Assembly (NCBI GenBank): GCA_009859145.1 | Contig: VRVR01000016.1 | Coordinates: 7,780-71,779 of the forward strand | From: Andalucia godoyi | Lineage: Eukaryota; Discoba; Jakobea; Jakobida; Andaluciidae | DNA: 64,000 nt | Reading direction: 5' to 3' | In this document: one piece after another, positions 53,180 through 63,513 of the stretch | Position numbering within the stretch: the stretch's first letter is position 1 | Layout of the letters: each line of letters opens with the position of its first letter | Program-made: the position numbers and the translations under genes | Notes under the pieces: model-generated | Database searches by the model: none | Told to the model about the DNA's origin: nothing | What the model saw: only the letters and a program-made list of their open reading frames with translations

Positions 53180-56100
53180 ATGGCAACAGATCTTCAACGT
53201 CAGTTGAGCCAGATTCAGCAGGAATTTGGAGGCACTTCGATTGATGACCCACGCAGATTGGGCCAGTTCCCGTCGTTTCTGTACACTCCGCTGGAGGCAC
53301 AGCTGCTGGATACGGCTGCAGTGTATGATTTGGGGCTTGCAGGATTCACAGAACTGAAGAAACTGAATCCAGAGTTTTCTTCCTTTAGCAAGCTTTTTGA
53401 CATATCAATCCGAAATACGCATCGCGACCAACTAACCAAGGATGCGAACCAGGATCTTGATGCACAACTGAAGGGCTTCCTTCGCATTCTCTCACCATAC
53501 TGCCTTTCGCACGCGGCCCATCAGGTTTTTGAATTCCTGATCAGAAAATACGAGGTTCATGATCGGTGTGTGGACAGCGTAATGGCTGCCATCTTGCCGT
53601 TCCATGAAACCGCGTTTTTTGGGTCGATGATGAAGCTCGTTCGCGTGCATGATAATCGATGGGCGTTTCTTGCAAACTGTCAAAAAGAAGGAGCTCCTTG
53701 CGCTAGAGAGACTCTGGTGAATCGATGCTTGAAGGATTTCGCTGCTCTAGAGTTTGTCATGTCGCTGGTGAGTTCGTTTGTTGCACCACAAAAGAAATCT
53801 CGTGTTGTACCCAAATCAGTCCTCTCCTTTGTGAGCGTCGTTCTCTTGGAGTGTCTTCGTAAGCCGACGGTTGTCTTTTCTTCCATGATTCGTGTCCTCA
53901 TTCCTTATTTGGATATATGCATTCACAGTGTGCATGACGCAGAACTGCAACTGTCGTGCATGTCAATCATCGTGGAAATGTGCGCCCGGACAACTCTGAT
54001 CGACAAAGTCTCTCGTCTCTTAGTGGAGTCTCTATGTAGCGCCGTCCCCGCATCAAGACATCCAAACTTGTTCTTGTGTCTGATGGTTGTCTTCCAAACA
54101 CAGTCGTTGAAGAAGTTTCCAAAGAAGGCACTCGCATCTCTGGTTGATGCGTCATCACCAAAGGAGGTTTCTCTTCTGTTGAAGGCGCAGTCTGAAAAGT
54201 TTGATTCCTCGCGATTCCTGCAAGCTGTCTTTCGAACAGCATTGACCAATATGCTAATCTCTGGCACAGATCCAGCGTCGCAGGAATTGCTTGATGTTGT
54301 TTGCACCGATGTGGAGCAGAATGCGTTTGTCATCAAGCACTTATTCTACGTTGCTTCCAAGAAAAAGAATGTTTCTAATGAGGATGATGGTGATGATCAG
54401 CATGCAGACTGGAGTCCGACTGCGGTCATGGATACGTGCAGCAACATTGTCAGCCATTTATCCCAAACAAGATCCACTGTTTTTGATGCCGCTGTGCGCG
54501 AGTTCATCCATTCTCAAGCGGGAATTCCATCTGAAGAAGCCGCTACTTCATTCATTTCAGAATGTTTGAAAGCATCTTGGAAATTCAAAACTGTCAGAAG
54601 CGGAAATAGCGGCAGTGCTTTGCCTCTGGAAATGGCACTCCATGCTTCCGACTCTGCCATTCGTGCATCGGCAATTCGAGAACTCATTGGCGGTTTCAAT
54701 CGTTTATCGACACAAAAGAAGACGGACGGGAATCCTGAGGATTTGCTGTACCTTGAGAATGCGCTGATCTCCATAGTAGATCATCAACAGGAGGTCTCGT
54801 TTGATGTGTTGACGGAAGTGTTTACAAATCTGCAAGTGTCATCGTTTTCTGAAAATGCAAAGAAACAGTTCGCCGATTCCCTGTCCAGTCATTTGATGGA
54901 TGTCAGGCGGCGTTCTGCTCCAGCGGATCTCGTTGCCAACATAATCGAGAAGGCCTGTGACTTACTAGATTCTGCGTCACCGTCCACTCGTCTGTTGGAG
55001 GCAGTGTTTGCTTTCTGTTTGCCGTGGAATGGCGCGTCGTCACTGACTGAAGCCAGAAAGTTGTTGTCCACGGTTGCAAGTGCGCTGTCTCTCCCCGATC
55101 TTCCAGGTTCGGTTGCGAGTCCAACAGAGCTGGTGTCTGCGACTTGTGAACGAGCTGCTTCGTTTATTGTCAGGCATAATCTCGAGTTGCGCATCAATCC
55201 GCATTCCAGTGCGAGTCTTCTTTTTGCATGCGGAATCCCGTGCCTGCTGAAAGGTGATCGTCTCGCAACCTTTTCGAGGTTTTTCTCGTCCATCCATTCG
55301 TTTGTTTCCTTTGAGAATACGCATTCCACCAAACTCCAAAAGCTCCTTATGTCTGTGAAATCAGCCGATCTTGTCGCAACGGACAAGATAGGTTCTCCGT
55401 CTGCGAGCTCCTTCGTGGATTTGTTTTTGAACTCTGACGCTTCGACGTTTCCTGTTGTGCAGAACTGCTTAACCACGATCCTTTTTCTCAACTTGGTCTC
55501 TCAAGGGAGCTTGTCGTGCGCCGATGCAGAGGCTGTATATGTTCGTTCATGTCGAGTGGCAGATTTTTTAGTGGTCTCTGCGCATCTTGTAGCGTCGCTA
55601 ATCAGCTCTGTTTGGAAGGATTCTTGTATGGAGCTTGTAACAAGATTGGCGTGCCATCATTCCGACACCAACGTCCGTGCTCGCTCGACTGCGTACTTGA
55701 GACTGATTCTCACATCGCTTCCCGAAGATTATGACTTCTCCTTTTTGCTGCCGTTTGTGCTGTTGCTGCTGAGCGATAAGGAGCCCGAGATTCGTCGTGG
55801 TGGTCTTGCAATTCTCGGAGATTTGAAGTCGCGGATGCAACGATCTGTCCGCAACTCGACGTCCAAGTCATTGTTAGTATTGATCCCTTCATCGTCCAGG
55901 CTAGATGTCCTGCGGAAGCGGCCGGAGAGCAATGGCCTGATGTCCTTCATTGATGGCATCCTGCTAGATGAAGTAGAGATTGTTCGCGATGCGGGATTCT
56001 TTGGCAAGCACGTGCTGGCCAGCGCGGATTCTCAAATTCTCATGTTTGTTCTTGCCGTCGCATGCCGCTGTCAGAGTCCGCAATTGCAGTATTTGTTGTT

Positions 56101-59100
56101 GTCCTGTCTGAAGGACTGTGATCTCCCAGATTCTCTGTCAGTCACCGCACCAACAATCCAGCAACATCTTTCCGGTTTGGAGAAATCGACCCCTGAGAAG
56201 AATGGCCCAGTCGATGTGGACCATGCAGTGGAGTTTACGGCCTTTGACGATGCCTTTGTAAACAGTGATCGAGCCGCCAATCCTGAGGAAACTGTGCTCC
56301 CGAAGGATGCAACGGAAACTGCACTGCACCTTTGCTCGCTGGTAATTATGATGCGACTTATTCAGAAGACCGACAAGAAGCACTTTTCTTTGCTTTCGGA
56401 TTGCTTGAAGATGAGCTTGCGTTTGTCTGAAAAGATTGTCCACGACAATTTGTTTTATTGCGTGGGATTCTCCTTCGCGAATCGACTCGCGTATGCCTTG
56501 GATAACTTTTCGATCATATCAAACCTCGGTGCAGTCTGGGGAGCTGCTTCTTCGAATCAAGAACGCGTGGTGCTACTATCGGAGTGTGCCTCCCTTGCTG
56601 TTCGAGGTGTTTCCCTTTCGACTCTGGTTGGGCGCCTTGGTGTTGTTGTCTCTGCTGCGGATATTGTCTCTGTTCTGAAAGCCCTAATCCCGCTGAGAGA
56701 CGCCGCTGCGGAAATGCCAAGAAAGCGTTCGCGAAAGTCGGACAGTGTGACATCGAGTACATTGGTCACTGCAGACTCAGCAGCGATTGCGCAATCCATT
56801 CTTGATATGACCCTCCTTTTCATCAACAACTCTCAGTTGGATAACGCTCAACTTTTGTTCCCTGTTGTCCATGAAATTCTGGCTGGATCGCAATCCTATT
56901 TCGGTGCAGATGTCGGATATCCATTCTTTGTGAAGTCTTTGATGGATGTGCTCCAGGCTCTTTTGGACGTCTGCGGTAAAATGCCCGCGTCCGCGGACGT
57001 TCCGCTTGATCAGACATGTTTAGATCTGCTGAATGCCACTGGTCACTCATCCATTCGATCATCTGTCATGCGGCTGCTTTCTGCATACTCCTTGCTCTAC
57101 CCCGAGAGAGTTCTTCGTCGCATGGTTGCTGTCATGTCTGTTTTTGGTTCGCTTTCCGTGAACAGCGGTGCAAAAGATGACGTGATGTCCTTTTCTGCAC
57201 TGGAGGAAATGGTGCGAGTCGTCGTTCCGCACCTCATGTCCCTCGAGCATCCTGATCAATCTGCGTTTGACATTACGAACGCGTTCGTGCAAGCCCTTGA
57301 ACGAATTCCTGCTCATCGACGCGTTCCCCTTTTTGCCGCATTGTTCGACTCGTTTTCCGCAAGACATTCTTACGCAGTTTTGGTGCAGTTAATTTTCTTG
57401 GAATGGAAAAAGCAAAGTATGGATGCCACAAGCCTGTGCTCAAACTTGCTGACGCGCCTTTTACCATCTTTGCAGCTCAGCTGTGTTAAACATGTCGTGT
57501 CCTTTGCCGTGGATGTTTCAGAACAGCAACTGTTAGGTGTTGCAAGCAACGAATCGGATGCAGAGACTTCTGAAGACGATGAAGGCAGCGACACTGTGGG
57601 AATGGCCAAGGTTGTCCTTGGAGGTCTGAAGGATCAGATTGCATCGAAGTCCGATGTTCTTCGCTTCCTGAAGACGATGATGTCCTTCGGATCAGACCAT
57701 GTTTCTTCCGAAGAGTACAAGGATGGCATCGTGAATGCTGGAAGAGTCTCGGCGGCCCAGGCGAGTGGAGATGCTTTTGATAGCTCCATGCAAGAACAAT
57801 ACTTGAGCATCATGCAGAGCCTGCTTCAATTATCGCGCTGCATTGCAGTCCACGAGACGAACCTGAGGACCTCGGAGGAAATGGACTCCCAGCAACTTTC
57901 GGTGACCCAGGACATGAACCGATCAATCGGCTTGTTTATGGATGCCATTTTGCATTTCTTGTCCATCCCGTCTTTCTTGGCGATCGTGTCCGATCTTTTG
58001 TCCACAGAGGAAGATAATGGAACTGCTGAAGAAGATGAAGAGTCCGTCTGGCTCCGTCGTAAGGCGTTGTTGCTCTTAACGGATCGGATTGAGCGTTTTC
58101 CGAAGGAGTTCTCCCCTGAAGAGGCTTCTCTGTTTGTCGAGCTTGTTCCTGAGATTGGAAAGCTGCTGAAGAGCCACACTGCTGAACCGAGAAGCGCCCA
58201 AATTTCTTTGCTTGCACTTGACATTCTGGCTCGTCGCTTCGCAAAGAACATTCCGGAACCGTTTTTGGAAGTGGTTCCGGACCTCATTGCTCTGCTGCCA
58301 GCTCCTGGATCAAAGATTACGCGCGACGTCAACAAGACTGTGCTAGGCGCTGTCTTGGTCACAACTTCGTCGTTCTGTGCTACTCTATCCAATAGACTGC
58401 TACAACATGTGCCGCGACTGTTTCCTCTGGTTACCACCTGTATTGATCACGTTGTTTCGAGTTCGACAAAAGATGAATCTTCTGTCATGTTGCTTTCTTG
58501 TTCTTTGCATGCTTGCAACATTCTCATTGTCGAGTTGGCAGCCTTTATCTCTCCATTCTTGAGCAATTTGTTCTCGACTTTACTGCGGCTTCTGTATGTC
58601 TACTATCCAGAGACGAACGACACTGACATTTCTTTCATCATTGACAAGACACATGGATTGCTGTCGGCGCTTTCGGACCAGGTGGCGCCTCGACTGTCGC
58701 TTCCCGCTCTCATGGACAGCTACACTTCCATCATCACTTTTGATGGCGGAAAGACACTTGCAAACTGCAAGGACAGCCTTCGTCGCCAGGCTCGTCTGTA
58801 CGCGCTGCACTCGCTGTTCAATCACCTCGAACGAGTTTCAAAACGTGTCGACCGAGAACTGGCGGTTTCCAAAGCAAAAGACATTTCCCGTTTCTATCTG
58901 ACTGTCTTCCAGTTCCGCCAGAAGTTTGGTGATCCGAGGGATCCAACGGAGAGCAACAAGGTGGAAGACGATGCGTTTGGGGCTTTCCTAACATATGTTC
59001 TCAAGCTCAATGAGGCCACATTCCGTCCGCTCTTTGCCCGCGTAATGGAATGGGCTACAGCTTCCCAGAAGGAGGGCTCGGTCGTTTTTCAGAAGACTGT

Positions 59101-60013
59101 TGTGTTTTTCCGATTCTTTGGCAAATTTGTGCAGCGATTCAAGATTATTGCACTACCCTTCTTTGGTATGCCGGGAGTCCAGGATGTTTTGAATACGTGT
59201 CTTCGGGTGTCTCACATCGACAAGGCTTCCGGTCGGCGCATCACCGTGGATGGCGCAGCGGACGACCCTGCGAATCGCAGGGTCTTGTACAATGCGCTCT
59301 ACTCTGCATTGAATACTTTCTTCGTGCATGATGTATCGGAGAAGAGTGTGAAAACGCTGTCGTCGCTGGGTTCGTTTGTGGAAGCGCTTTTTGAGTCGCT
59401 GGATATTCTTTGTTCTCAGAAGGACAAGGTCATTTTGTCCCGCGAAAATGACACCGCAGAGGAAGCTAAGGCGATGCACGATGCTTCTTCTGTCGATTCA
59501 AGCGACGAGGACGTCGACAAGACTTCGCAGAATTCCGAAGAAGAAGGCGACAGCGAGGACGGAAGCGAGGACGAGGACGAAGATGGTGCTGCAAGCAGTG
59601 ACGATGCTGACGAAAGCGATTCCGACAATACCAGCGACAAAGGTTCCGAAGAGTCAGCTGACAATGGCGAGGATTCAATTCCAGATCCTGCTTCTCTTAT
59701 CGAAGAGTTTGTTTCTGTTGTCTGTAATTTCGCGCTTGTGCTTGAAACGGAGGAAGCGTGGAAGCCACTTCATTTCGCGGTGTTGGCACGAGCACGGTCA
59801 CAGTCCATTTCTGCACGTCTTGCGAGTATCCGCATCTTGGACCAACTGTTTGAGCGTGTTGGAGAGCGCTACATGGCCATGCTTCCCGAAACCATCCAGT
59901 ATCTTGCCGAATTGATGGAAGATTCCAACACGGAAATCGCCGGAAGTGTTCGTGCCCTTATCAGGAAGATTGAAAAGATCACGGGAGAAGACCTGCAACC
60001 ATTCTTCTCTTAG
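53180..60013 (+). CDS. UTP10: UTP10/HEATR1, small-subunit processome HEAT-repeat protein
   Basis: A 2277-residue protein matching UTP10 (human HEATR1) from end to end. The N-terminus has the family block FPSFLYTPLEAQLLD, then FLRILSPYCLSHAAHQVFEFLIRKY and PFHETAFF. The body is a long solenoid of HEAT repeats. The C-terminal BP28CT-like region includes LFRV-type helices around 1950-2100, followed by a Glu/Asp/Ser-rich acidic stretch (about 2105-2165) and final HEAT helices. UTP10 is part of the t-UTP (UTP-A) subcomplex, which loads first on nascent pre-rRNA in the nucleolus and supports rDNA transcription and 18S processing. Length is usual for the family. The ATG follows GGTAAA. NOC2, another ribosome-assembly factor, is the next gene on the same strand. 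Confidence 0.95.
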   Translation: MATDLQRQLSQIQQEFGGTSIDDPRRLGQFPSFLYTPLEAQLLDTAAVYDLGLAGFTELKKLNPEFSSFSKLFDISIRNTHRDQLTKDANQDLDAQLKGFLRILSPYCLSHAAHQVFEFLIRKYEVHDRCVDSVMAAILPFHETAFFGSMMKLVRVHDNRWAFLANCQKEGAPCARETLVNRCLKDFAALEFVMSLVSSFVAPQKKSRVVPKSVLSFVSVVLLECLRKPTVVFSSMIRVLIPYLDICIHSVHDAELQLSCMSIIVEMCARTTLIDKVSRLLVESLCSAVPASRHPNLFLCLMVVFQTQSLKKFPKKALASLVDASSPKEVSLLLKAQSEKFDSSRFLQAVFRTALTNMLISGTDPASQELLDVVCTDVEQNAFVIKHLFYVASKKKNVSNEDDGDDQHADWSPTAVMDTCSNIVSHLSQTRSTVFDAAVREFIHSQAGIPSEEAATSFISECLKASWKFKTVRSGNSGSALPLEMALHASDSAIRASAIRELIGGFNRLSTQKKTDGNPEDLLYLENALISIVDHQQEVSFDVLTEVFTNLQVSSFSENAKKQFADSLSSHLMDVRRRSAPADLVANIIEKACDLLDSASPSTRLLEAVFAFCLPWNGASSLTEARKLLSTVASALSLPDLPGSVASPTELVSATCERAASFIVRHNLELRINPHSSASLLFACGIPCLLKGDRLATFSRFFSSIHSFVSFENTHSTKLQKLLMSVKSADLVATDKIGSPSASSFVDLFLNSDASTFPVVQNCLTTILFLNLVSQGSLSCADAEAVYVRSCRVADFLVVSAHLVASLISSVWKDSCMELVTRLACHHSDTNVRARSTAYLRLILTSLPEDYDFSFLLPFVLLLLSDKEPEIRRGGLAILGDLKSRMQRSVRNSTSKSLLVLIPSSSRLDVLRKRPESNGLMSFIDGILLDEVEIVRDAGFFGKHVLASADSQILMFVLAVACRCQSPQLQYLLLSCLKDCDLPDSLSVTAPTIQQHLSGLEKSTPEKNGPVDVDHAVEFTAFDDAFVNSDRAANPEETVLPKDATETALHLCSLVIMMRLIQKTDKKHFSLLSDCLKMSLRLSEKIVHDNLFYCVGFSFANRLAYALDNFSIISNLGAVWGAASSNQERVVLLSECASLAVRGVSLSTLVGRLGVVVSAADIVSVLKALIPLRDAAAEMPRKRSRKSDSVTSSTLVTADSAAIAQSILDMTLLFINNSQLDNAQLLFPVVHEILAGSQSYFGADVGYPFFVKSLMDVLQALLDVCGKMPASADVPLDQTCLDLLNATGHSSIRSSVMRLLSAYSLLYPERVLRRMVAVMSVFGSLSVNSGAKDDVMSFSALEEMVRVVVPHLMSLEHPDQSAFDITNAFVQALERIPAHRRVPLFAALFDSFSARHSYAVLVQLIFLEWKKQSMDATSLCSNLLTRLLPSLQLSCVKHVVSFAVDVSEQQLLGVASNESDAETSEDDEGSDTVGMAKVVLGGLKDQIASKSDVLRFLKTMMSFGSDHVSSEEYKDGIVNAGRVSAAQASGDAFDSSMQEQYLSIMQSLLQLSRCIAVHETNLRTSEEMDSQQLSVTQDMNRSIGLFMDAILHFLSIPSFLAIVSDLLSTEEDNGTAEEDEESVWLRRKALLLLTDRIERFPKEFSPEEASLFVELVPEIGKLLKSHTAEPRSAQISLLALDILARRFAKNIPEPFLEVVPDLIALLPAPGSKITRDVNKTVLGAVLVTTSSFCATLSNRLLQHVPRLFPLVTTCIDHVVSSSTKDESSVMLLSCSLHACNILIVELAAFISPFLSNLFSTLLRLLYVYYPETNDTDISFIIDKTHGLLSALSDQVAPRLSLPALMDSYTSIITFDGGKTLANCKDSLRRQARLYALHSLFNHLERVSKRVDRELAVSKAKDISRFYLTVFQFRQKFGDPRDPTESNKVEDDAFGAFLTYVLKLNEATFRPLFARVMEWATASQKEGSVVFQKTVVFFRFFGKFVQRFKIIALPFFGMPGVQDVLNTCLRVSHIDKASGRRITVDGAADDPANRRVLYNALYSALNTFFVHDVSEKSVKTLSSLGSFVEALFESLDILCSQKDKVILSRENDTAEEAKAMHDASSVDSSDEDVDKTSQNSEEEGDSEDGSEDEDEDGAASSDDADESDSDNTSDKGSEESADNGEDSIPDPASLIEEFVSVVCNFALVLETEEAWKPLHFAVLARARSQSISARLASIRILDQLFERVGERYMAMLPETIQYLAELMEDSNTEIAGSVRALIRKIEKITGEDLQPFFS

Positions 60014-60931
60014 ATTCTTATTATATATACATATATATTTTGTAGATGTAAAAAATCCAGAGAACTGCCTTTTCGGACACGGAAATCCCGCGAAAGATCG
60101 TCTTTCGCAAGTCGCAATTTGCATAACGCCTGCCACCTGCGTTCTTCATGTTCCAGTTTGTTGACCCGACTTTCCAAAAGGTTTGTCGACTGCTGCCTGC
60201 TGTTAAAAAAAGAAATCGGCCGTTGAATAATAACACGTCATTGTCATGCATGCGGAAGAAAGTATACATAAACAGACACGGTCAATACTGGCCGACACTA
60301 GCACGTTTGTTTCACAGGGAATTCGTGCTTACGCGTAGCCATCTGTCATTCGTTCAAGCGCACTGCCAAGAGGCGAACTTCCAAGACACGATCTCGTATC
60401 TCCAGGTGCATCAATCGCTGCAACTGAGGACACGAAAGCGCCTGCTGCTAGGGCCGTCAGAATCAAAATGCACCCTTCTCAGGAACAATGTATCACGCTG
60501 AGAAAGTGGCTCACCGATTGATCGAGATTGGGGACGGAGCGCGGAACATCTATCTGAAGAGCGCCGTGAGGCGTGTTGGGGGGCCTATCCCCTTCGCGGC
60601 AACGGGATGCAAGATTGAATATGCATGTCTATTCGTAGATATGCATGCTCAGTGTATAATGCAGGTCAGACGCAAACAAAAATGTCCTAGCATCAAGTGA
60701 GGGAGAACTGTTCATGCGGCAGTTCTCCAATGTCGATGAGCGAAAGTACCATTCTTTTTGTTTTTCCAAATGGTCTTCGTTTTTGTTTGGCTTTCCATCT
60801 CCAAATCCGAAAGCGTGTCTTTTTCACTTTCTTTTCATCTTTTTGTTTTTAGAATTTGAAAAAAATATCAAGCATTCAGATTTCCTTTCCATTTTCGTGA
60901 GTCTGTTTTTGTTTTGCGGTGGTGATCTAAA
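60014..60931. other. Spacer between UTP10 and NOC2 with a dispersed repeat
   Basis: This 918-bp spacer has (TA)-rich sequence just past the UTP10 stop, repeat A copy 2 (60248-60665) in the middle and T-rich sequence before NOC2. No intact gene is seen. Confidence 0.65.
60248..60665 (+). repeat. Dispersed repeat A, copy 2
   Basis: About 418 bp, matching 13637-14060 in the same orientation. This copy is less broken: from 60263 it reads INRHGQYWPTLARLFHREFV and onward, and from 60488 MYHAEKVAHRLIEIGDGARN then YLKSAVRRVGGPIPFAATG. The second part resembles the FAxxLLxIGDG then IPFP segment of Pif1-type helicases found in Helitrons. The two parts are in different frames, so the element is not intact. 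The helicase reading is tentative. Confidence 0.85.
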
Positions 60932-63448
60932 ATGGGAAAGGCAAAGAAGGCTACGAAGAAGTTCGTGTCGAAGAATCTTGACAAGACACTGAAGAAGCGC
61001 AATGAAAAGAAAGCTATTCAAAGACGCTTTGAAAAGCGAGAAGACAAGAAGCGTCACCAAACGAACATTGAGAGTGTCATGCACAAGAATGACGGTTCCT
61101 CGGATGCTGCTCCGACAAATAAAAAAGCCAGCCGCATTGAAATGGCTCAGAAGTCAGGAAAGCCGAAGAAGAGTGTGGAAAACTTGGATATGGACGAGTT
61201 TTTGAATATGGACGAGAAATCGGCGGGTGAGATGTTTATCGATTCTGACGGCTCTGAAGTTGGGTCTGAGGACGCTGCAACTGCCTCGGGGTCGAACGAT
61301 GGTGGTGATGGTGATAGTGCAGAAGAGGGGTTGTTTGAATCGATGGACAATGACAATGATGACGATGACGACGGTATTGTTGGTGCCGATCTCGACGATA
61401 TGGATGAAGATGATTTCCAGAAGCACAAACAGGAACTGGAGGACCTGAAAAAGAAGGATCCCGAGTTCTTTGCCTTCTTGAAGAAGAACGACCCGCGGCT
61501 TGTCGAATTCGGCAATGACATTATTGGCGAGGACGACGACAACAACAACGACGAGGACGACGACAACGACGAAACTGGGGATGCCAATGGAAACGAAGAC
61601 CTTTCTGAGGACGACAATGCGGATGCGGAGGAGAGTCGGCAAAAGTCGGGGACCAAGAAGGCGTCAAAGAAGGAGCTGACAACGGCAATGATTGACGAAT
61701 GGGAGGCAAAAATTACCGGAAAGGACATTTCGCCGCAAGTGTTGAAGAAGCTCCTTTTAGCGTTCCGGTCGGCTTGCCACGTATCGGATGTTGACACGGA
61801 CAAGAGCCAGAATCAGCTGAAACATAGCTATCGCATTGAAACAGGAGCACTGTATAACAAAATCATCGTGTGCTGCTTGCGCTCTGTACCGATGGCCATC
61901 TACCGTATGAGCGGTGGATCCGAAGCAGATCTTGAAAAGTCTCCTGTTCCGCTTCCGAAGAACATGAAGGGCTGGAAGAAGAGCGAGATCTTTGCCAAAT
62001 CATTTCTTGGAAACCTTTTGCATTTGATGTCTGGATTTTCTTCGCCCTCCATGATTCTGTTCACTTTGCGCCAGCTTGGTTCGGCAATCCCGTTATTATG
62101 TTCATTTACACTCTACACTCGAAAGTGCATGAAGCTGCTCTTGCAATGGCTCTCACATACGGATGAAAAGGTGGCCCTTCGTGCCTACCTTTGCGTACGC
62201 AGTCTTGGAGTCAATGCCCCGTCGCCGTTCATGGTTTCGGTCATGAAGGGTGTGTACATGACCGCGGTCCGCGCCTCAAAGTCTTTGAATTACATAACTT
62301 TGCCTCGCATTACCTTTTTGACACAGTGTGTGGTTGATTTATGGGGTGCAGAGCTGACGACGGCGTACCAGCTGGCATTCATCTACATTCGACAGTGCGC
62401 AATCCACTTGAGAAATGCGCTCATGCACCCTACCCATGAATCCTTTTCGACAGTTTACAACTGGCAGTTCATCCAGTCTTTGCGCATCTGGACCGCAGTT
62501 CTCAGTCAGTACAGCGATAAGGACCATCCTCTGCGTCCACTTGTGTTCCCGCTTGTCCAAACCATCTCCGCTGCAATTCGACTTGTCCCGACAGGGCGAT
62601 TCTTCCCGCTTCGCTTCGCCTGCGTGAAGATGCTCAACACGCTGTCTCGGCACACTGGATTCTACATCCCTGTTTTCCCGTTCTTGCTGGAGGTCGCGGC
62701 TCACTTTACGGATTCCAAAGTTTCCAAAGACGGGTCTGGTTCGATGGCATCCTCCAAGATTGTCGATCTGACATGTCTTCTGCGAGTATCAAAGACTATT
62801 CTTCGATCCCGCGGGTACCATGACGCTTGCCTTGCAGAAATGCTGGAGCTGTGCACTGAACAGTACGCGATATTGGCCCGCTCCATTGCGTTCCCTGAAA
62901 TGACCTTCATCACGCTCAAGTCCTTGAAAAAATTTGCAAAGGACACTCGTTCTCCAGCGATCAAAAAGAAGATTGGCGCATTGATTGACAAGCTGGAAGA
63001 GAACTCGAGATTGATTGTGAAGAAGCGCGACGACGCCAACATTGCTCCAAAGGATGTTGAACAGGCCCACGCGTTTGGCGACTTGTTGACCGAGAACGCC
63101 GAACTTCCGATTGAGAAATTCTATCGCCAAGAAAAGGAAAAGAGAGACCGAGAAAGGAAGGCGCTTGCAGATGCTGCTCTTCAGGATGACGGTCAAGGTA
63201 TGCAGGATGACGACATGTTTGACAGTGACGACGAAGAGAAGGATCGGAAGGCTGCGGAGTCGAAGAAGAACAAGGGCAAGGACAAAGCAAAGAATGCAAA
63301 GCAGGAGGCCAAGAAGCATTCAAAGGAGGCCAAGCAAGTCATTGCTGACGAGTTCGACAATGGTGATGGTGATGAGGATTATGAAATGCAGGATGCCAAC
63401 GACAGTGAAGATGACCGTGTCGAAACCTTTGACGTGTCCAAGTTCTGA
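60932..63448 (+). CDS. NOC2: Nucleolar complex protein 2 (NOC2)
   Basis: The 838-residue protein matches NOC2/NOC2L. A basic N-terminus (about 1-60) precedes the conserved SVENLDMDEFLNMD segment and a long acidic stretch (about 90-250, Asp, Glu, Asn repeats) that includes DPEFFAFLKKNDPRLVEF. The conserved helical core (about 260-680) contains KGWKKSEIFAKSFLGNLLHL, FTLRQLGSAIPLL, ALRAYLCVRSL and NWQFIQSLRIWTAVL. A charged C-terminal tail closes the protein. NOC2 pairs with NOC1 and then NOC3 to carry pre-60S particles through and out of the nucleolus. Length fits the family. The ATG follows TCTAAA. Confidence 0.95.
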   Translation: MGKAKKATKKFVSKNLDKTLKKRNEKKAIQRRFEKREDKKRHQTNIESVMHKNDGSSDAAPTNKKASRIEMAQKSGKPKKSVENLDMDEFLNMDEKSAGEMFIDSDGSEVGSEDAATASGSNDGGDGDSAEEGLFESMDNDNDDDDDGIVGADLDDMDEDDFQKHKQELEDLKKKDPEFFAFLKKNDPRLVEFGNDIIGEDDDNNNDEDDDNDETGDANGNEDLSEDDNADAEESRQKSGTKKASKKELTTAMIDEWEAKITGKDISPQVLKKLLLAFRSACHVSDVDTDKSQNQLKHSYRIETGALYNKIIVCCLRSVPMAIYRMSGGSEADLEKSPVPLPKNMKGWKKSEIFAKSFLGNLLHLMSGFSSPSMILFTLRQLGSAIPLLCSFTLYTRKCMKLLLQWLSHTDEKVALRAYLCVRSLGVNAPSPFMVSVMKGVYMTAVRASKSLNYITLPRITFLTQCVVDLWGAELTTAYQLAFIYIRQCAIHLRNALMHPTHESFSTVYNWQFIQSLRIWTAVLSQYSDKDHPLRPLVFPLVQTISAAIRLVPTGRFFPLRFACVKMLNTLSRHTGFYIPVFPFLLEVAAHFTDSKVSKDGSGSMASSKIVDLTCLLRVSKTILRSRGYHDACLAEMLELCTEQYAILARSIAFPEMTFITLKSLKKFAKDTRSPAIKKKIGALIDKLEENSRLIVKKRDDANIAPKDVEQAHAFGDLLTENAELPIEKFYRQEKEKRDRERKALADAALQDDGQGMQDDDMFDSDDEEKDRKAAESKKNKGKDKAKNAKQEAKKHSKEAKQVIADEFDNGDGDEDYEMQDANDSEDDRVETFDVSKF

Positions 63449-63513
63449 ATCCGCAATATCCTTTTTGTAAAGTGAGCTGCTGCTGCTGTTGCTTGTTAGA
63501 CTGCTTTTTATTA

